A stretch of 14,513 nt of DNA from an uncultured Methanobrevibacter sp. (lineage in GTDB: Archaea; Methanobacteriota; Methanobacteria; Methanobacteriales; Methanobacteriaceae), in assembly GCA_902783085.1 (NCBI GenBank), contig CACZPT010000108.1, forward strand, positions 1 to 14,513, in the 5' to 3' direction. A program made the position numbers and the translations under genes. Shown here piece after piece: positions 1 through 6,559 of this stretch. Numbering within the stretch: the first letter of the stretch is position 1; each line of letters opens with the position of its first letter. The notes under the pieces are model-generated. The model did not search any database. It was not told where the DNA came from and saw only the letters and a program-made list of their open reading frames with translations.

Positions 1-399
1 GGTTACTGTGGTAGCCAACGCTTCCATACGAATAAAAAATTCATCAGCTTTTGTTCTTTCAGTATATGAGTAAGTAACTACAGGAACACGAGTATTATTT
101 TGAATAAAACGTCTTACTTCATTTCTAACAAGTGCTGCTTCTGCACATCTAAAACAAGTTGCAATAAATACTGCATCAGGCCTGGATTTACCTTCTACAA
201 TAGCCATTGCTCTTGCAATCATTAACTTTAAACTTGAACTTTGAGCAGAAAAACCAAATTTTTCATAAGCCTCATCAATATAGTCTAAATCAATTTCTGG
301 AAGAATAATTTCTGCACCAAATTTATTAGCTGCTTTTTCAATTTCTTTTTGAATTCCACTATATTCAGTTCCACATGAAACTAAAGCAATTTTAACCAT
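1..399 (-). CDS. mmp15: Methanogenesis marker protein 15 (N-terminal part, cut by window edge)
   Basis: The reading frame starts at the ATG at 399 and stays open for 133 codons to the left edge, so the C-terminal part is missing. The visible protein begins MVKIALVSCGTEYSG and contains a conserved block ATCFRCAEAALVRNEVRRF with a CxxC pair. I recognise both as the N-terminal domain of methanogenesis marker 15. From family knowledge, the missing part should be an ASKHA-type ATPase domain related to the activators of 2-hydroxyacyl-CoA dehydratases. A strong Shine-Dalgarno sequence (AGGAGGA) lies inside the last codons of mmp5, and the two genes are 2 nt apart, so mmp15 is the fourth gene of the mmp operon. 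Its exact biochemical role is not established. An ATP-dependent redox or activation step linked to methyl-coenzyme M reductase is inferred from family and context. Confidence 0.82.
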   Translation of the reverse strand, partial: MVKIALVSCGTEYSGIQKEIEKAANKFGAEIILPEIDLDYIDEAYEKFGFSAQSSSLKLMIARAMAIVEGKSRPDAVFIATCFRCAEAALVRNEVRRFIQNNTRVPVVTYSYTERTKADEFFIRMEALATTVT

Positions 400-401
400 A
401 T

Positions 402-857
402 TTATTCCTCCTGTGATTTTTCTTCAAGTGAATCAATAAATTCATTAATTTCATTTACCATAACATAAGTTTCATCTTGGTTTGTTGGATAATTAACTTC
501 TAAGACAGGAATACCCTTATTTCTAAGTAAAAATATTGATAATTCATTTGTCCTTGCACAACCAATACAACCGAAACCAAATGGTGCTCCATCAACAATA
601 ATGGCTGCTTCAGCATCATCAATTAATGGACCAATAATTGACATTCTTCCACGAACACCAGAAGGAACTTCAATAGCTGCATATTTAAGGCCTTTAATAG
701 GATCTTCTTCCGTAATATTCATTGGAGGAGAATCAATCTCAGGATCTTTAATTTTCTGCCTAATTTGTTTTTGAAGAACTAATGGAGTATGACCTTTCCT
801 TTCAATTAAATCTGCCAATATCAAGGAATTTGGGGGATAAATAGCGACTTTTACCAT
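402..857 (-). CDS. mmp5: Methanogenesis marker protein 5
   Basis: This 151-residue protein matches the methanogen-only marker 5 family in length and motifs: the start MVKVAIYPPNSLILADLI, a VPSGVRGRMSIIGP block near residue 64, and FGFGCIGCARTN with cysteines at 97 and 100 (CxxC, possibly a metal or Fe-S ligand pair). It should be cytoplasmic, with no signal peptide or membrane segment. The ATG at 857 follows a GGTGA ribosome binding site 8 nt after the mmp6 stop. The stop lies 2 nt before mmp15, with the mmp15 ribosome binding site inside the mmp5 C-terminus, so the genes look translationally coupled. The function is unproven. Universal co-occurrence with mcr genes and this operon suggest a role in assembly or activation of methyl-coenzyme M reductase. 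Confidence 0.85.
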   Translation of the reverse strand: MVKVAIYPPNSLILADLIERKGHTPLVLQKQIRQKIKDPEIDSPPMNITEEDPIKGLKYAAIEVPSGVRGRMSIIGPLIDDAEAAIIVDGAPFGFGCIGCARTNELSIFLLRNKGIPVLEVNYPTNQDETYVMVNEINEFIDSLEEKSQEE

Positions 858-865
858 AATTTCAC

Positions 866-1336
866 CTATTCTTTATTTTCTAAACTTTCATTCATAATTT
901 TTTTAAATTCATCAACACTAACTGGTTTTTTCTCTTCAACTGTAGCTTCCTTAGGGTTTTCTAATGCCTCAGCAACATAACCAAGTATCGTATACTCTTT
1001 TTCCATTTGATGGAATCCTTCTCTTGGTCCAAATCTATGACCCCTACATCTTCTAGGGTCACCTGGAGCAAAACCTCTTTCTTTTGTGAAAATATGTGCT
1101 GGATCTAATTTTCTAATCTCTTTTATTGCTTTATAAACATCTTCTTTTTTACCACTTATCATAGACCCATAACAAGTATTTTTAATTGTTAAAGGAAGTC
1201 CCAACATGTGGAATTCACCAACAATTTCACTTTCACTTACACGAGCCCCAGGTCCAAGAATAATCATGCGAGTGATTACATCTGGATCCCAATCTTCTTT
1301 ACCCAATTTAGGACTTATGCATAGATTCTCTGACAT
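866..1336 (-). CDS. mmp6: Methanogenesis marker protein 6
   Basis: The 156-residue protein carries the signature of marker 6: RMIILGPGARVSESE (residues 23-37), HMLGLPLTIKNTCYG (43-57), the basic DPRRCRGHRFGPREGFHQ segment (93-110), and a variable acidic/lysine-rich tail. Two cysteines (55 and 97) fall within the conserved blocks. The start ATG at 1336 has an AGGAG ribosome binding site 9 nt upstream and lies inside the end of mmp3 (29-nt overlap), a sign of translational coupling. A marker 6 domain is found only in methanogens or methane oxidisers. The biochemical role is unknown and is inferred to concern methyl-coenzyme M reductase maturation because of its operon with mmp3. Confidence 0.86.
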   Translation of the reverse strand: MSENLCISPKLGKEDWDPDVITRMIILGPGARVSESEIVGEFHMLGLPLTIKNTCYGSMISGKKEDVYKAIKEIRKLDPAHIFTKERGFAPGDPRRCRGHRFGPREGFHQMEKEYTILGYVAEALENPKEATVEEKKPVSVDEFKKIMNESLENKE

Positions 1337-2855
1337 AAACTACAACTCCTTCCTTCAAATCTTCATAACCATCAGTATTTGAGACAATTTTACCAATAAT
1401 ATTTGTTGCACCAAATGACTCTGCAGTCGGTCCAAAATCACTATTAGGTTCAAATCTCACACCAATAAGCCCTGCATTTTTCGCAGACATGTTCGTAATA
1501 CCAATTTCACATTCATTAACAATATCAACAGGATTATTTTCAGGAATAAGTCCTTTAGCTAGTTTCTTATCGCCTTCAAAAATAGTAATGTGCATTCCAG
1601 GCACAGCAAAGTGAACTTTAATCTCACCAATCGGATTTTCTAAAAGACCAGATACAAATTTGAAATATTTAACTGATCTTGGAGCATTATCCACAAGTTC
1701 AATCTCACATAATTCATCCGGATTAATAGCTTTAGTTACAACTTTCCCTTCACGCAAAATATCAATAGTATGTTTAGGAGACTGTTCTACAATTAAACCA
1801 TTATCATCAGTTACTCCCTCACGTATCTGCTCAACACCAGCATCTGCTAAAATTCTTCCAGCTTCACCTTGTGAGTGATTAAGTAAAAGTAATCTTTGTT
1901 GTTCAGATTTTACTGTAATAAAATCGCCACTACTAGCAATATCTATAATTTCCATCCCATTAATAATTTTACCAACTGTAGTATGATTTGGGGTTAGAAC
2001 TCTATTTTCCCGGTAGATATACATCCTACCAACACCATGCCCAGTATTTCTAATCGTAATTGTTCCCCTAGTCCTTTGAGTAGTATCTTCTTTAGGCTTT
2101 TCAATATTTTCTAAACTATAAAAACCTAAAAATGAATTCGAATCAAAATTAACTTTAATTCTGCCATCTTTAATTATTGAAAACAAGTGTTCAACACAAA
2201 TTGGTGAAGATTCATCAATTTCAAATGAAATATAAGTATATAATTCATTACCCTCTTCCAAAACAATGTTTAAATCAGAAACTGCTAAACTATCAGTTGT
2301 TGTGCTCCTTTCAATAATTGGCTCAATCGAAGTTATTTTATCATCATCAGTCAATAATCCCAAAGTTTTTTTACCCCCAATAATATGTGCAAAAATACCT
2401 TTATTATATGGTGGTACACTATATACATTAGTAGTGTTTTCTTTAAGGAGAATTAAGTGAGTTGATTCGTTACTAAAGCTAGATAAACTTAAAACAACAT
2501 CTCCTTCGAAATATTTGTATTCATCAGAAGTTGGTTCTAAATCCGTACTAATAGGTCCAATAGCAACTTCATTTACTGTAGACCACCTAATAGACAAATC
2601 CACAAAATCTTTATATTGATTTTTCCAAACATTAACAAGGGGTTTTGCTTCATCAACATCAGACAATTCAATGATAATAGAACCTTGAGTTGTTTTGATT
2701 TTATATTTAGTAATATTCATCTCCAGTTCTTTTTTACCCTTAATTAAGCAAATGATACTACCAGGAGTATATGGTGCATGGGTTTTATCAATTACATCTT
2801 GAATTGAAGAACCATCTGCCACATCAATCTCTTCGCCATTAATTTTAATTAACAT
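1308..2855 (-). CDS. mmp3: Methanogenesis marker protein 3 (MCR activation-associated, cyclophilin-like)
   Basis: I place the start at the ATG at 2855 (MLIKINGEEIDV, 515 residues). It has a GGGAG ribosome binding site 5 nt upstream. An in-frame TTG at 2867 would overlap that site and is rejected. The first ~65 residues look like a ThiS/MoaD-type ubiquitin-like fold (INGEEIDVADGSSIQDVI). The rest contains RNTGHGVGRMYIYREN and PNHTTVGKIINGMEII, followed by a second block ending FGPTAESFGATNIIGKIV; the family is grouped with cyclophilin-like prolyl isomerases. From memory of published work, Mmp3 is a component of the ATP-driven methyl-coenzyme M reductase activation complex with McrC, Mmp7, Mmp17 and AtwA. 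It is the first gene of the operon, preceded by an AT-rich divergent promoter region, and overlaps mmp6 by 29 nt. It is cytoplasmic. Confidence 0.88.
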   Translation of the reverse strand: MLIKINGEEIDVADGSSIQDVIDKTHAPYTPGSIICLIKGKKELEMNITKYKIKTTQGSIIIELSDVDEAKPLVNVWKNQYKDFVDLSIRWSTVNEVAIGPISTDLEPTSDEYKYFEGDVVLSLSSFSNESTHLILLKENTTNVYSVPPYNKGIFAHIIGGKKTLGLLTDDDKITSIEPIIERSTTTDSLAVSDLNIVLEEGNELYTYISFEIDESSPICVEHLFSIIKDGRIKVNFDSNSFLGFYSLENIEKPKEDTTQRTRGTITIRNTGHGVGRMYIYRENRVLTPNHTTVGKIINGMEIIDIASSGDFITVKSEQQRLLLLNHSQGEAGRILADAGVEQIREGVTDDNGLIVEQSPKHTIDILREGKVVTKAINPDELCEIELVDNAPRSVKYFKFVSGLLENPIGEIKVHFAVPGMHITIFEGDKKLAKGLIPENNPVDIVNECEIGITNMSAKNAGLIGVRFEPNSDFGPTAESFGATNIIGKIVSNTDGYEDLKEGVVVYVRESMHKS

Positions 2856-2892
2856 ACAATCTCCCAATATTGTTGTTTAATACATTAACTAT

Positions 2893-2908
2893 ATATTTTA
2901 ATATAAAA
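2893..2908 (-). promoter_or_regulatory. TATA-box region of the mmp3-6-5-15 operon
   Basis: Read on the minus strand this is TTTATATTAAAATATA, the best archaeal TATA-like stretch upstream of mmp3. Initiation about 25 nt downstream, near 2875-2880, would leave a leader of roughly 20-25 nt that includes the GGGAG ribosome binding site at 2861-2865. The exact box within the AT-rich run cannot be fixed by eye. Confidence 0.45.
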
Positions 2909-2941
2909 ATAGTTACCCATTTGAATCTTTTAGAAAAACCA

Positions 2942-2949
2942 TTTAAATA
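2942..2949 (+). promoter_or_regulatory. TATA box of the small exported-protein gene; probably leaderless mRNA
   Basis: TTTAAATA, preceded by the purine-rich GAAAAACC that can serve as a BRE, ends 20 nt before the ATG at 2969. With archaeal spacing (box at about -31 to -24) transcription would start at or next to the start codon. No Shine-Dalgarno sequence is present before that ATG, which agrees with a leaderless transcript. Confidence 0.55.
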
Positions 2950-2968
2950 AATAAACAAAGTTTAAACT

Positions 2969-3562
2969 ATGAATAAAAAAGTATTGATTATAACTTGTTT
3001 AATTTTAATTTTTATATCGCTTAGTCTTGTAAGTGGTGAAAATACAAATAACTTAACAAAACCCGTGAGTGGCATAGATTTTCAAATACCCCCACAATAT
3101 GATGGTGGAATACTTAAAAATAATTCATATGTTTATATTAATCCATATAATTTTAGAATATTATCTTTAGATAACTATAATAACTTAAGATTTAATTTTG
3201 GATTAGATATGCTTGAAGGTTCAGTAATAACAACACAAGAAACAACAATCGGCAATCATCCAACATATGTGATATATAGTTATATTGATATAGCTAACAG
3301 CAATCTTACAAGCATTTATCTACCTATTGAAGATACAATCTTTGTAATTTCATATAAAGGAGATTCAATAACTCCTGAAATCGAGAATATGATTGAAAAT
3401 ACTCCCCCTTCAACAATAACTAGCGAACAATTATATAGTAAATTATCCAAAGCGCTATCCGATTACAGGACCAGTCTAAACCAAGAAGAAATAGAATATC
3501 AACAGCAAGAATATGAACAATCAAATAGAGGAAGTAATTTCTTCTTCTTTTATGTCAGATGA
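2969..3562 (+). CDS. Small exported protein of unknown function
   Basis: The 197-residue protein begins with a clear signal peptide: MNKKV, a hydrophobic run to about residue 21, then a VSG-like cleavage site before ENTNN. No lipobox is present, since the only cysteine (residue 10) is inside the hydrophobic core. The mature part is rich in Asn, Tyr, Ile and Thr, contains no cysteines, and opens with SGIDFQIPPQYDGGIL, a pattern I associate with short secreted proteins of Methanobacteriales. The last ~40 residues are Gln/Glu/Tyr-rich and likely helical, then end in NFFFFYVR. I do not recognise a catalytic motif. It probably sits outside the membrane, in the pseudomurein wall zone. It has its own leaderless-type promoter and ends exactly where the opposing mmp2 gene ends. 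Confidence 0.75.
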   Translation: MNKKVLIITCLILIFISLSLVSGENTNNLTKPVSGIDFQIPPQYDGGILKNNSYVYINPYNFRILSLDNYNNLRFNFGLDMLEGSVITTQETTIGNHPTYVIYSYIDIANSNLTSIYLPIEDTIFVISYKGDSITPEIENMIENTPPSTITSEQLYSKLSKALSDYRTSLNQEEIEYQQQEYEQSNRGSNFFFFYVR

Positions 3563-4519
3563 TTATTTAAACAAAAATACTGGGTTTTTGTCCTGATTGA
3601 AAAGCTCTATTTTTTCATCCCCATAACTAACATAAAGTGAATTATCATCAGTGACTTCACCAACCACATTAGCTTCAATAGAATATTTAGACAAATAATC
3701 AATGATAAAATCGCATTTATCATCTTTTGCAGTGAAAACAAAACCTGAACCAGGATATGACTTCAACCAATCTTCCCAATCCATATTTTCATTTTTAGGA
3801 ATATCCAATAAATTTACATGAGCACCTTTATTAGATGTCTCTAAAAGCATTTCTAATGTTCCTAAAACCCCAGGATTTGAAATATCTTTTCCAGAATTAA
3901 TATAATCATTTTCAGCTAAATGCTGTACTGCAGTAATTTGATCTTGAACAATTTTTTTATCCTTATCATAGGTCGTATCCCAGTTTAAACTAAACATTTC
4001 ATGAGGTTTACCATCCAAATCAATTGCAACAATAACTTTATCGCCAACTTCAGCATTAAAACTAGTAATTAATTTATCTTTTTGAGCAATACCTACGATT
4101 GCAACACCTAAAGAATCACAATCCCCATCAGGATGTAAGTGTCCCCCAACCATTGGAACACCGAACTTTAAACATCCATCCTTGATTCCTCTAAGTAATT
4201 CCCCACAAATCTCATCATTTTTAATAGACATTATATTGACCATGGCCAATGGTTTACCCCCCATAGCAGCAATATCATTAACATTAACTAAAATAGAACA
4301 ATATCCTGCCCAATATGGATTTACATTCATTATTTGACCCCATATACCATCAGCAGCAACCAGAATTACTTGATTATTACCGATGTCAATAGCTGATGCA
4401 TCATCGCCAATATCAATTACAACATTACCTGAAACATTATATGCTTCATCTAAAAGAGAAATCACATTATCAATTGAACTTTTACGTGAAACCCCTTCAA
4501 ATTCCTGAATGGATTTCAT
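3563..4519 (-). CDS. mmp2: Methanogenesis marker protein 2 (PurM/SelD-like ATP-binding protein)
   Basis: The 318-residue protein belongs to the AIR synthase-related superfamily (PurM, SelD, ThiL, HypE). Visible motifs are IGDDAS (37-42), the aspartate-rich nucleotide/Mg2+ loop; VNVNDIAAMGGKPLAM (78-93), the superfamily hallmark; and GGHLHPDGDCDSLGV (125-139). It lacks the N-terminal reactive Cys/Sec loop of selenophosphate synthase, so it is not SelD. The match is to methanogenesis marker 2, a cytoplasmic protein presumed to phosphorylate or activate a still unknown small substrate. The ATG at 4519 has no obvious Shine-Dalgarno. A short palindrome (4521-4535) lies just before it. It is the last gene of the nob1 operon, 33 nt after the DUF2117-like gene, and its stop codon abuts the stop of the convergent gene with no gap. 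Confidence 0.86.
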   Translation of the reverse strand: MKSIQEFEGVSRKSSIDNVISLLDEAYNVSGNVVIDIGDDASAIDIGNNQVILVAADGIWGQIMNVNPYWAGYCSILVNVNDIAAMGGKPLAMVNIMSIKNDEICGELLRGIKDGCLKFGVPMVGGHLHPDGDCDSLGVAIVGIAQKDKLITSFNAEVGDKVIVAIDLDGKPHEMFSLNWDTTYDKDKKIVQDQITAVQHLAENDYINSGKDISNPGVLGTLEMLLETSNKGAHVNLLDIPKNENMDWEDWLKSYPGSGFVFTAKDDKCDFIIDYLSKYSIEANVVGEVTDDNSLYVSYGDEKIELFNQDKNPVFLFK

Positions 4520-4552
4520 AAGATTTTTAAAATCTAAAATATGAACACGACC

Positions 4553-5674
4553 TTAAATTTTATTAATTTTATATTTACAATTTCTATTATTTATTATTTC
4601 AATAATTTTTGACTCAATAGCTGAAATATCCGTAAATTCATCATAATTTATTAATTCATCTTTATTTTTAAAGATAATTCTGTGGATTTCTTCGCCAATA
4701 ATATCATCATGACCACTTTCAAGCTCAAATATAATTGAATTTTTAGCTTTAAAACCATCTTCAACTACTTTATCCAAATCTCCGTCAGTAATACCAATTA
4801 TAGGAATATTAAATCTGTATAAAATATCTGATGCAATCAGTGTAGTATCATCTCCAATTGTAATTACAACAGAAGAATCTTTGAATTTATAGACATCTTC
4901 ACCTGCATGGTCTAAAAATGATAATTTAAAATCTTTAGATTTATTATTTTCTAAAATTCTGGGTTTTACTTTAGCTTTCCTTAAAAGTCCAGTTTTAACA
5001 ATGGCTGTATTTAAATCCACTTCACCTAATTTTTCAATTCCATGGGGCTTAATTTCACCACCGATGATGTCCACAATATGATTGTCCTGTGCAACCAAAA
5101 TAAGTTTTTCTGATGTTGATTTACCAATAACCACACCATTAACCATTATATTTTCAAAAGGACTTACCCCATGAATAACTCTTTGAGTTTTACTATTCTT
5201 ATCTTGTTTAATATGAGTTTCAAAAATTTCATCAGGAGTTACAATATTTAAGTTCAATTTGGATGCGAACTCTATTGCCAAATCTGATTTTTCAGCCCAG
5301 TTAATTACACTACCATCCGCTTCGCCAGGTCTTTCAATTTGGATAATAGGAACTTTATTATCAGTTATTTTATCTTTATAATGACTATAGACTTTATATC
5401 CAAAAACTTGACCTGTTGTTGATGATTTGCCATAATTTAAAAGAAAAATTAAATCTACATTAGCATCATGAAAAATCTTAAGAGAATCACTTGGAACTAA
5501 TTTTTTAGAAATATCAATAATATTTTCCAGTGAATTATCAATGACTGCTGTTCTGCCCATAGTTCCACCCAATCTTACAGAAACATCCCCATATTCTCTA
5601 ATTAAATTGATTAAATCAAGTGCATAGCCAGAATCTATAATATTTGGACCATGAACAACTATTCCAATCTTCAT
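4553..5674 (-). CDS. DUF2117-like methanogen protein of unknown function
   Basis: The 373-residue protein starts MKIGIVVHGPNIIDSGYA at an ATG that overlaps the nob1 stop by 4 nt (ATGA), with a GGTG ribosome binding site inside nob1, so translation is coupled. I assign it, from memory, to a family annotated DUF2117 in methanogens; the function is unknown. Visible features are an N-terminal Rossmann-like half (VVHGPNIIDSG, VRLGGTMGRT near 34-43, VDLIFLLNYGKSSTTGQVFG near 73-92), IERPGEADGSVINW (113-126), and a C-terminal nucleotide-binding-like segment VVITIGDDTTLIASDIL followed by IPIIGITDGDLDKVV, which suggests a GTP/ATP- or metal-binding site. There are no membrane segments. Its position between nob1 and mmp2 suggests a core methanogen process, but that is inference only. 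Confidence 0.7.
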   Translation of the reverse strand: MKIGIVVHGPNIIDSGYALDLINLIREYGDVSVRLGGTMGRTAVIDNSLENIIDISKKLVPSDSLKIFHDANVDLIFLLNYGKSSTTGQVFGYKVYSHYKDKITDNKVPIIQIERPGEADGSVINWAEKSDLAIEFASKLNLNIVTPDEIFETHIKQDKNSKTQRVIHGVSPFENIMVNGVVIGKSTSEKLILVAQDNHIVDIIGGEIKPHGIEKLGEVDLNTAIVKTGLLRKAKVKPRILENNKSKDFKLSFLDHAGEDVYKFKDSSVVITIGDDTTLIASDILYRFNIPIIGITDGDLDKVVEDGFKAKNSIIFELESGHDDIIGEEIHRIIFKNKDELINYDEFTDISAIESKIIEIINNRNCKYKINKI

Positions 5675-6177
5675 TTATTCACCTTAATCCTTTTTTTAAA
5701 CAAAGATGATCCACAAACATCACAGTCGTCAAATGGATAATTTTCATCAAATTCCTTTTTACAACCTTGACAAACCATCTCCCAATTATAAATTCCTTTG
5801 ATTCCATCAGTTAAAATGCCAGAATATGGTATATTAATAATTTTTAAAGTATTTTGAATTGTATAATCATCAGTGATTACTTTAACATTATGACCCTCAT
5901 CAAATAACATTAATGCAAGAGCTATTAATTTTTTATCAGGAATAGACAATCTTAAAATATCACCAGATTCTGATATGCTTTCTTCAGTTTTATCTAAATA
6001 TTCTTGATTAATGTCTCGAATAATAATTTTTCCATCCTCAACAGCATTATCAAAAACTAATTTAGACTTAAAATCCTTAATTTCAGAAGTAATTTCAGGA
6101 ACTGTAAAATTATTATTTGAAGTTGGATTGAATCCGTTTATAAATGCAGATGCGTCTAACACATAACAAATTTCCAT
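5671..6177 (-). CDS. nob1: rRNA maturation endonuclease Nob1
   Basis: The 168-residue protein has a PIN nuclease domain followed by a zinc ribbon, the architecture of archaeal Nob1, which cleaves the 3' end of pre-16S rRNA during small-subunit maturation. Acidic PIN residues are visible: D8 in VLDASAFI, E28/E32 in TVPEITSEI, the Asp in IPDKKLIALAL, and the DD pair in VITDDYTIQNTL. The ribbon has C136xxC139 and C152xxC155 and ends in the basic KKRIKVNK tail. These features rule out a VapC toxin, which would lack the ribbon. The start ATG at 6177 has no Shine-Dalgarno. A TATA box about 35-40 nt upstream implies a leader of only about a dozen bases. It is the first gene of the nob1-DUF2117-mmp2 operon. 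Confidence 0.9.
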   Translation of the reverse strand: MEICYVLDASAFINGFNPTSNNNFTVPEITSEIKDFKSKLVFDNAVEDGKIIIRDINQEYLDKTEESISESGDILRLSIPDKKLIALALMLFDEGHNVKVITDDYTIQNTLKIINIPYSGILTDGIKGIYNWEMVCQGCKKEFDENYPFDDCDVCGSSLFKKRIKVNK

Positions 6178-6208
6178 GACAATAAATTTGATTTAAAAAT
6201 TAATAAAT

Positions 6209-6222
6209 TTTTATATATAAAA
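6209..6222 (-). promoter_or_regulatory. TATA box of the nob1 operon
   Basis: A symmetric TTTTATATATAAAA stretch sits 32-45 bp upstream of the nob1 ATG. Archaeal spacing predicts initiation near 6190, leaving a 10-15 nt leader without a ribosome binding site. Confidence 0.5.
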
Positions 6223-6404
6223 ATAATCCAAATAGAACAGAAGTTAATGCAATTTAATTATCAGATATAATTCAAGAAATGATACAATACGAATTGAAAA
6301 ATAGCTTAATTTAACAAATCCTTTTTTTAAAATATCAAGATAAAATATTAACATTTTATTAAACACTATTTTTTTAATAAACACGAATTAAAATTATTAA
6401 CAAA

Positions 6405-6470
6405 TTTCATAAAAATTTCATAAAAGTTTCATAGAAACTTCATAGAAACTTCATAAAAGTTTCAAAAATT
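6405..6470 (+). repeat. Six tandem 11-bp repeats, probable operator array
   Basis: Six head-to-tail units with exact 11-bp spacing start at 6405, 6416, 6427, 6438, 6449 and 6460. The consensus is TTTCATARAAR, and the last unit is degenerate (TTTCAAAAATT). Adjacent units create perfect inverted repeats: AAGTTTC-ata-GAAACTT at 6424-6440 and GAAACTT-cataa-AAGTTTC at 6445-6463. The 11-bp period is close to one DNA turn, so all units face the same side of the helix. The array ends 3 bp before the TATA box at 6473, in the place where archaeal activators or repressors act on TBP/TFB. The likely ligand is the FilR1-type regulator encoded just downstream, by inference. Confidence 0.8.
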
Positions 6471-6472
6471 TA

Positions 6473-6480
6473 TTTAAATA
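6473..6480 (+). promoter_or_regulatory. TATA box of the FilR1-type regulator operon
   Basis: TTTAAATA lies immediately after the tandem repeats. Initiation would fall near 6500-6505, giving a leader of about 55-60 nt before the ATG at 6560. The alternative AT-rich box near 6494-6500 cannot be excluded. Confidence 0.5.
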
Positions 6481-6559
6481 TCCATAAAAAAACTAATTAT
6501 ATGAACGAATTACCCAATAATAAAAAAATTAGGTAAAATTAAATTAATTAGTGATTAAT

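Larger units (their letters stand above)
6178..6559. other. Divergent intergenic regulatory region, no gene
   Basis: This ~380-bp gap between the divergent nob1 and FilR1-type genes is extremely AT-rich. From left to right it holds the nob1 TATA box (6209-6222), a stretch without recognisable genes (6223-6404) that includes a weak inverted repeat ATAAAAT/ATTTTAT at 6340-6359, six tandem 11-bp repeats (6405-6470), a TTTAAATA box (6473-6480), an 11-codon mini-ORF (6501-6536) and the ribosome binding site of the next gene (GTGAT at 6551-6555). No structured RNA was recognised. Confidence 0.75.

Noticed and set aside
3563..4519. Selenophosphate synthase SelD or thiamine-phosphate kinase ThiL
   Set aside because: The superfamily fold is shared, but the SelD Cys/Sec loop is absent and the sequence pattern matches methanogenesis marker 2.
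5671..6177. VapC-type PIN toxin
   Set aside because: The C-terminal CxxC...CxxC zinc ribbon, the TVPEITSEI motif and the lack of an antitoxin gene identify Nob1.
6178..6404. Possible small RNA or tRNA in the large intergenic spacer
   Set aside because: No cloverleaf, G+C-rich patch or strong hairpin is visible. In an AT-rich genome a structured RNA would stand out as a G+C island.
6405..6470. CRISPR-like repeat array
   Set aside because: Units are 11 bp with no spacers between them and no cas genes nearby. This is a tandem operator-like array, not a CRISPR.
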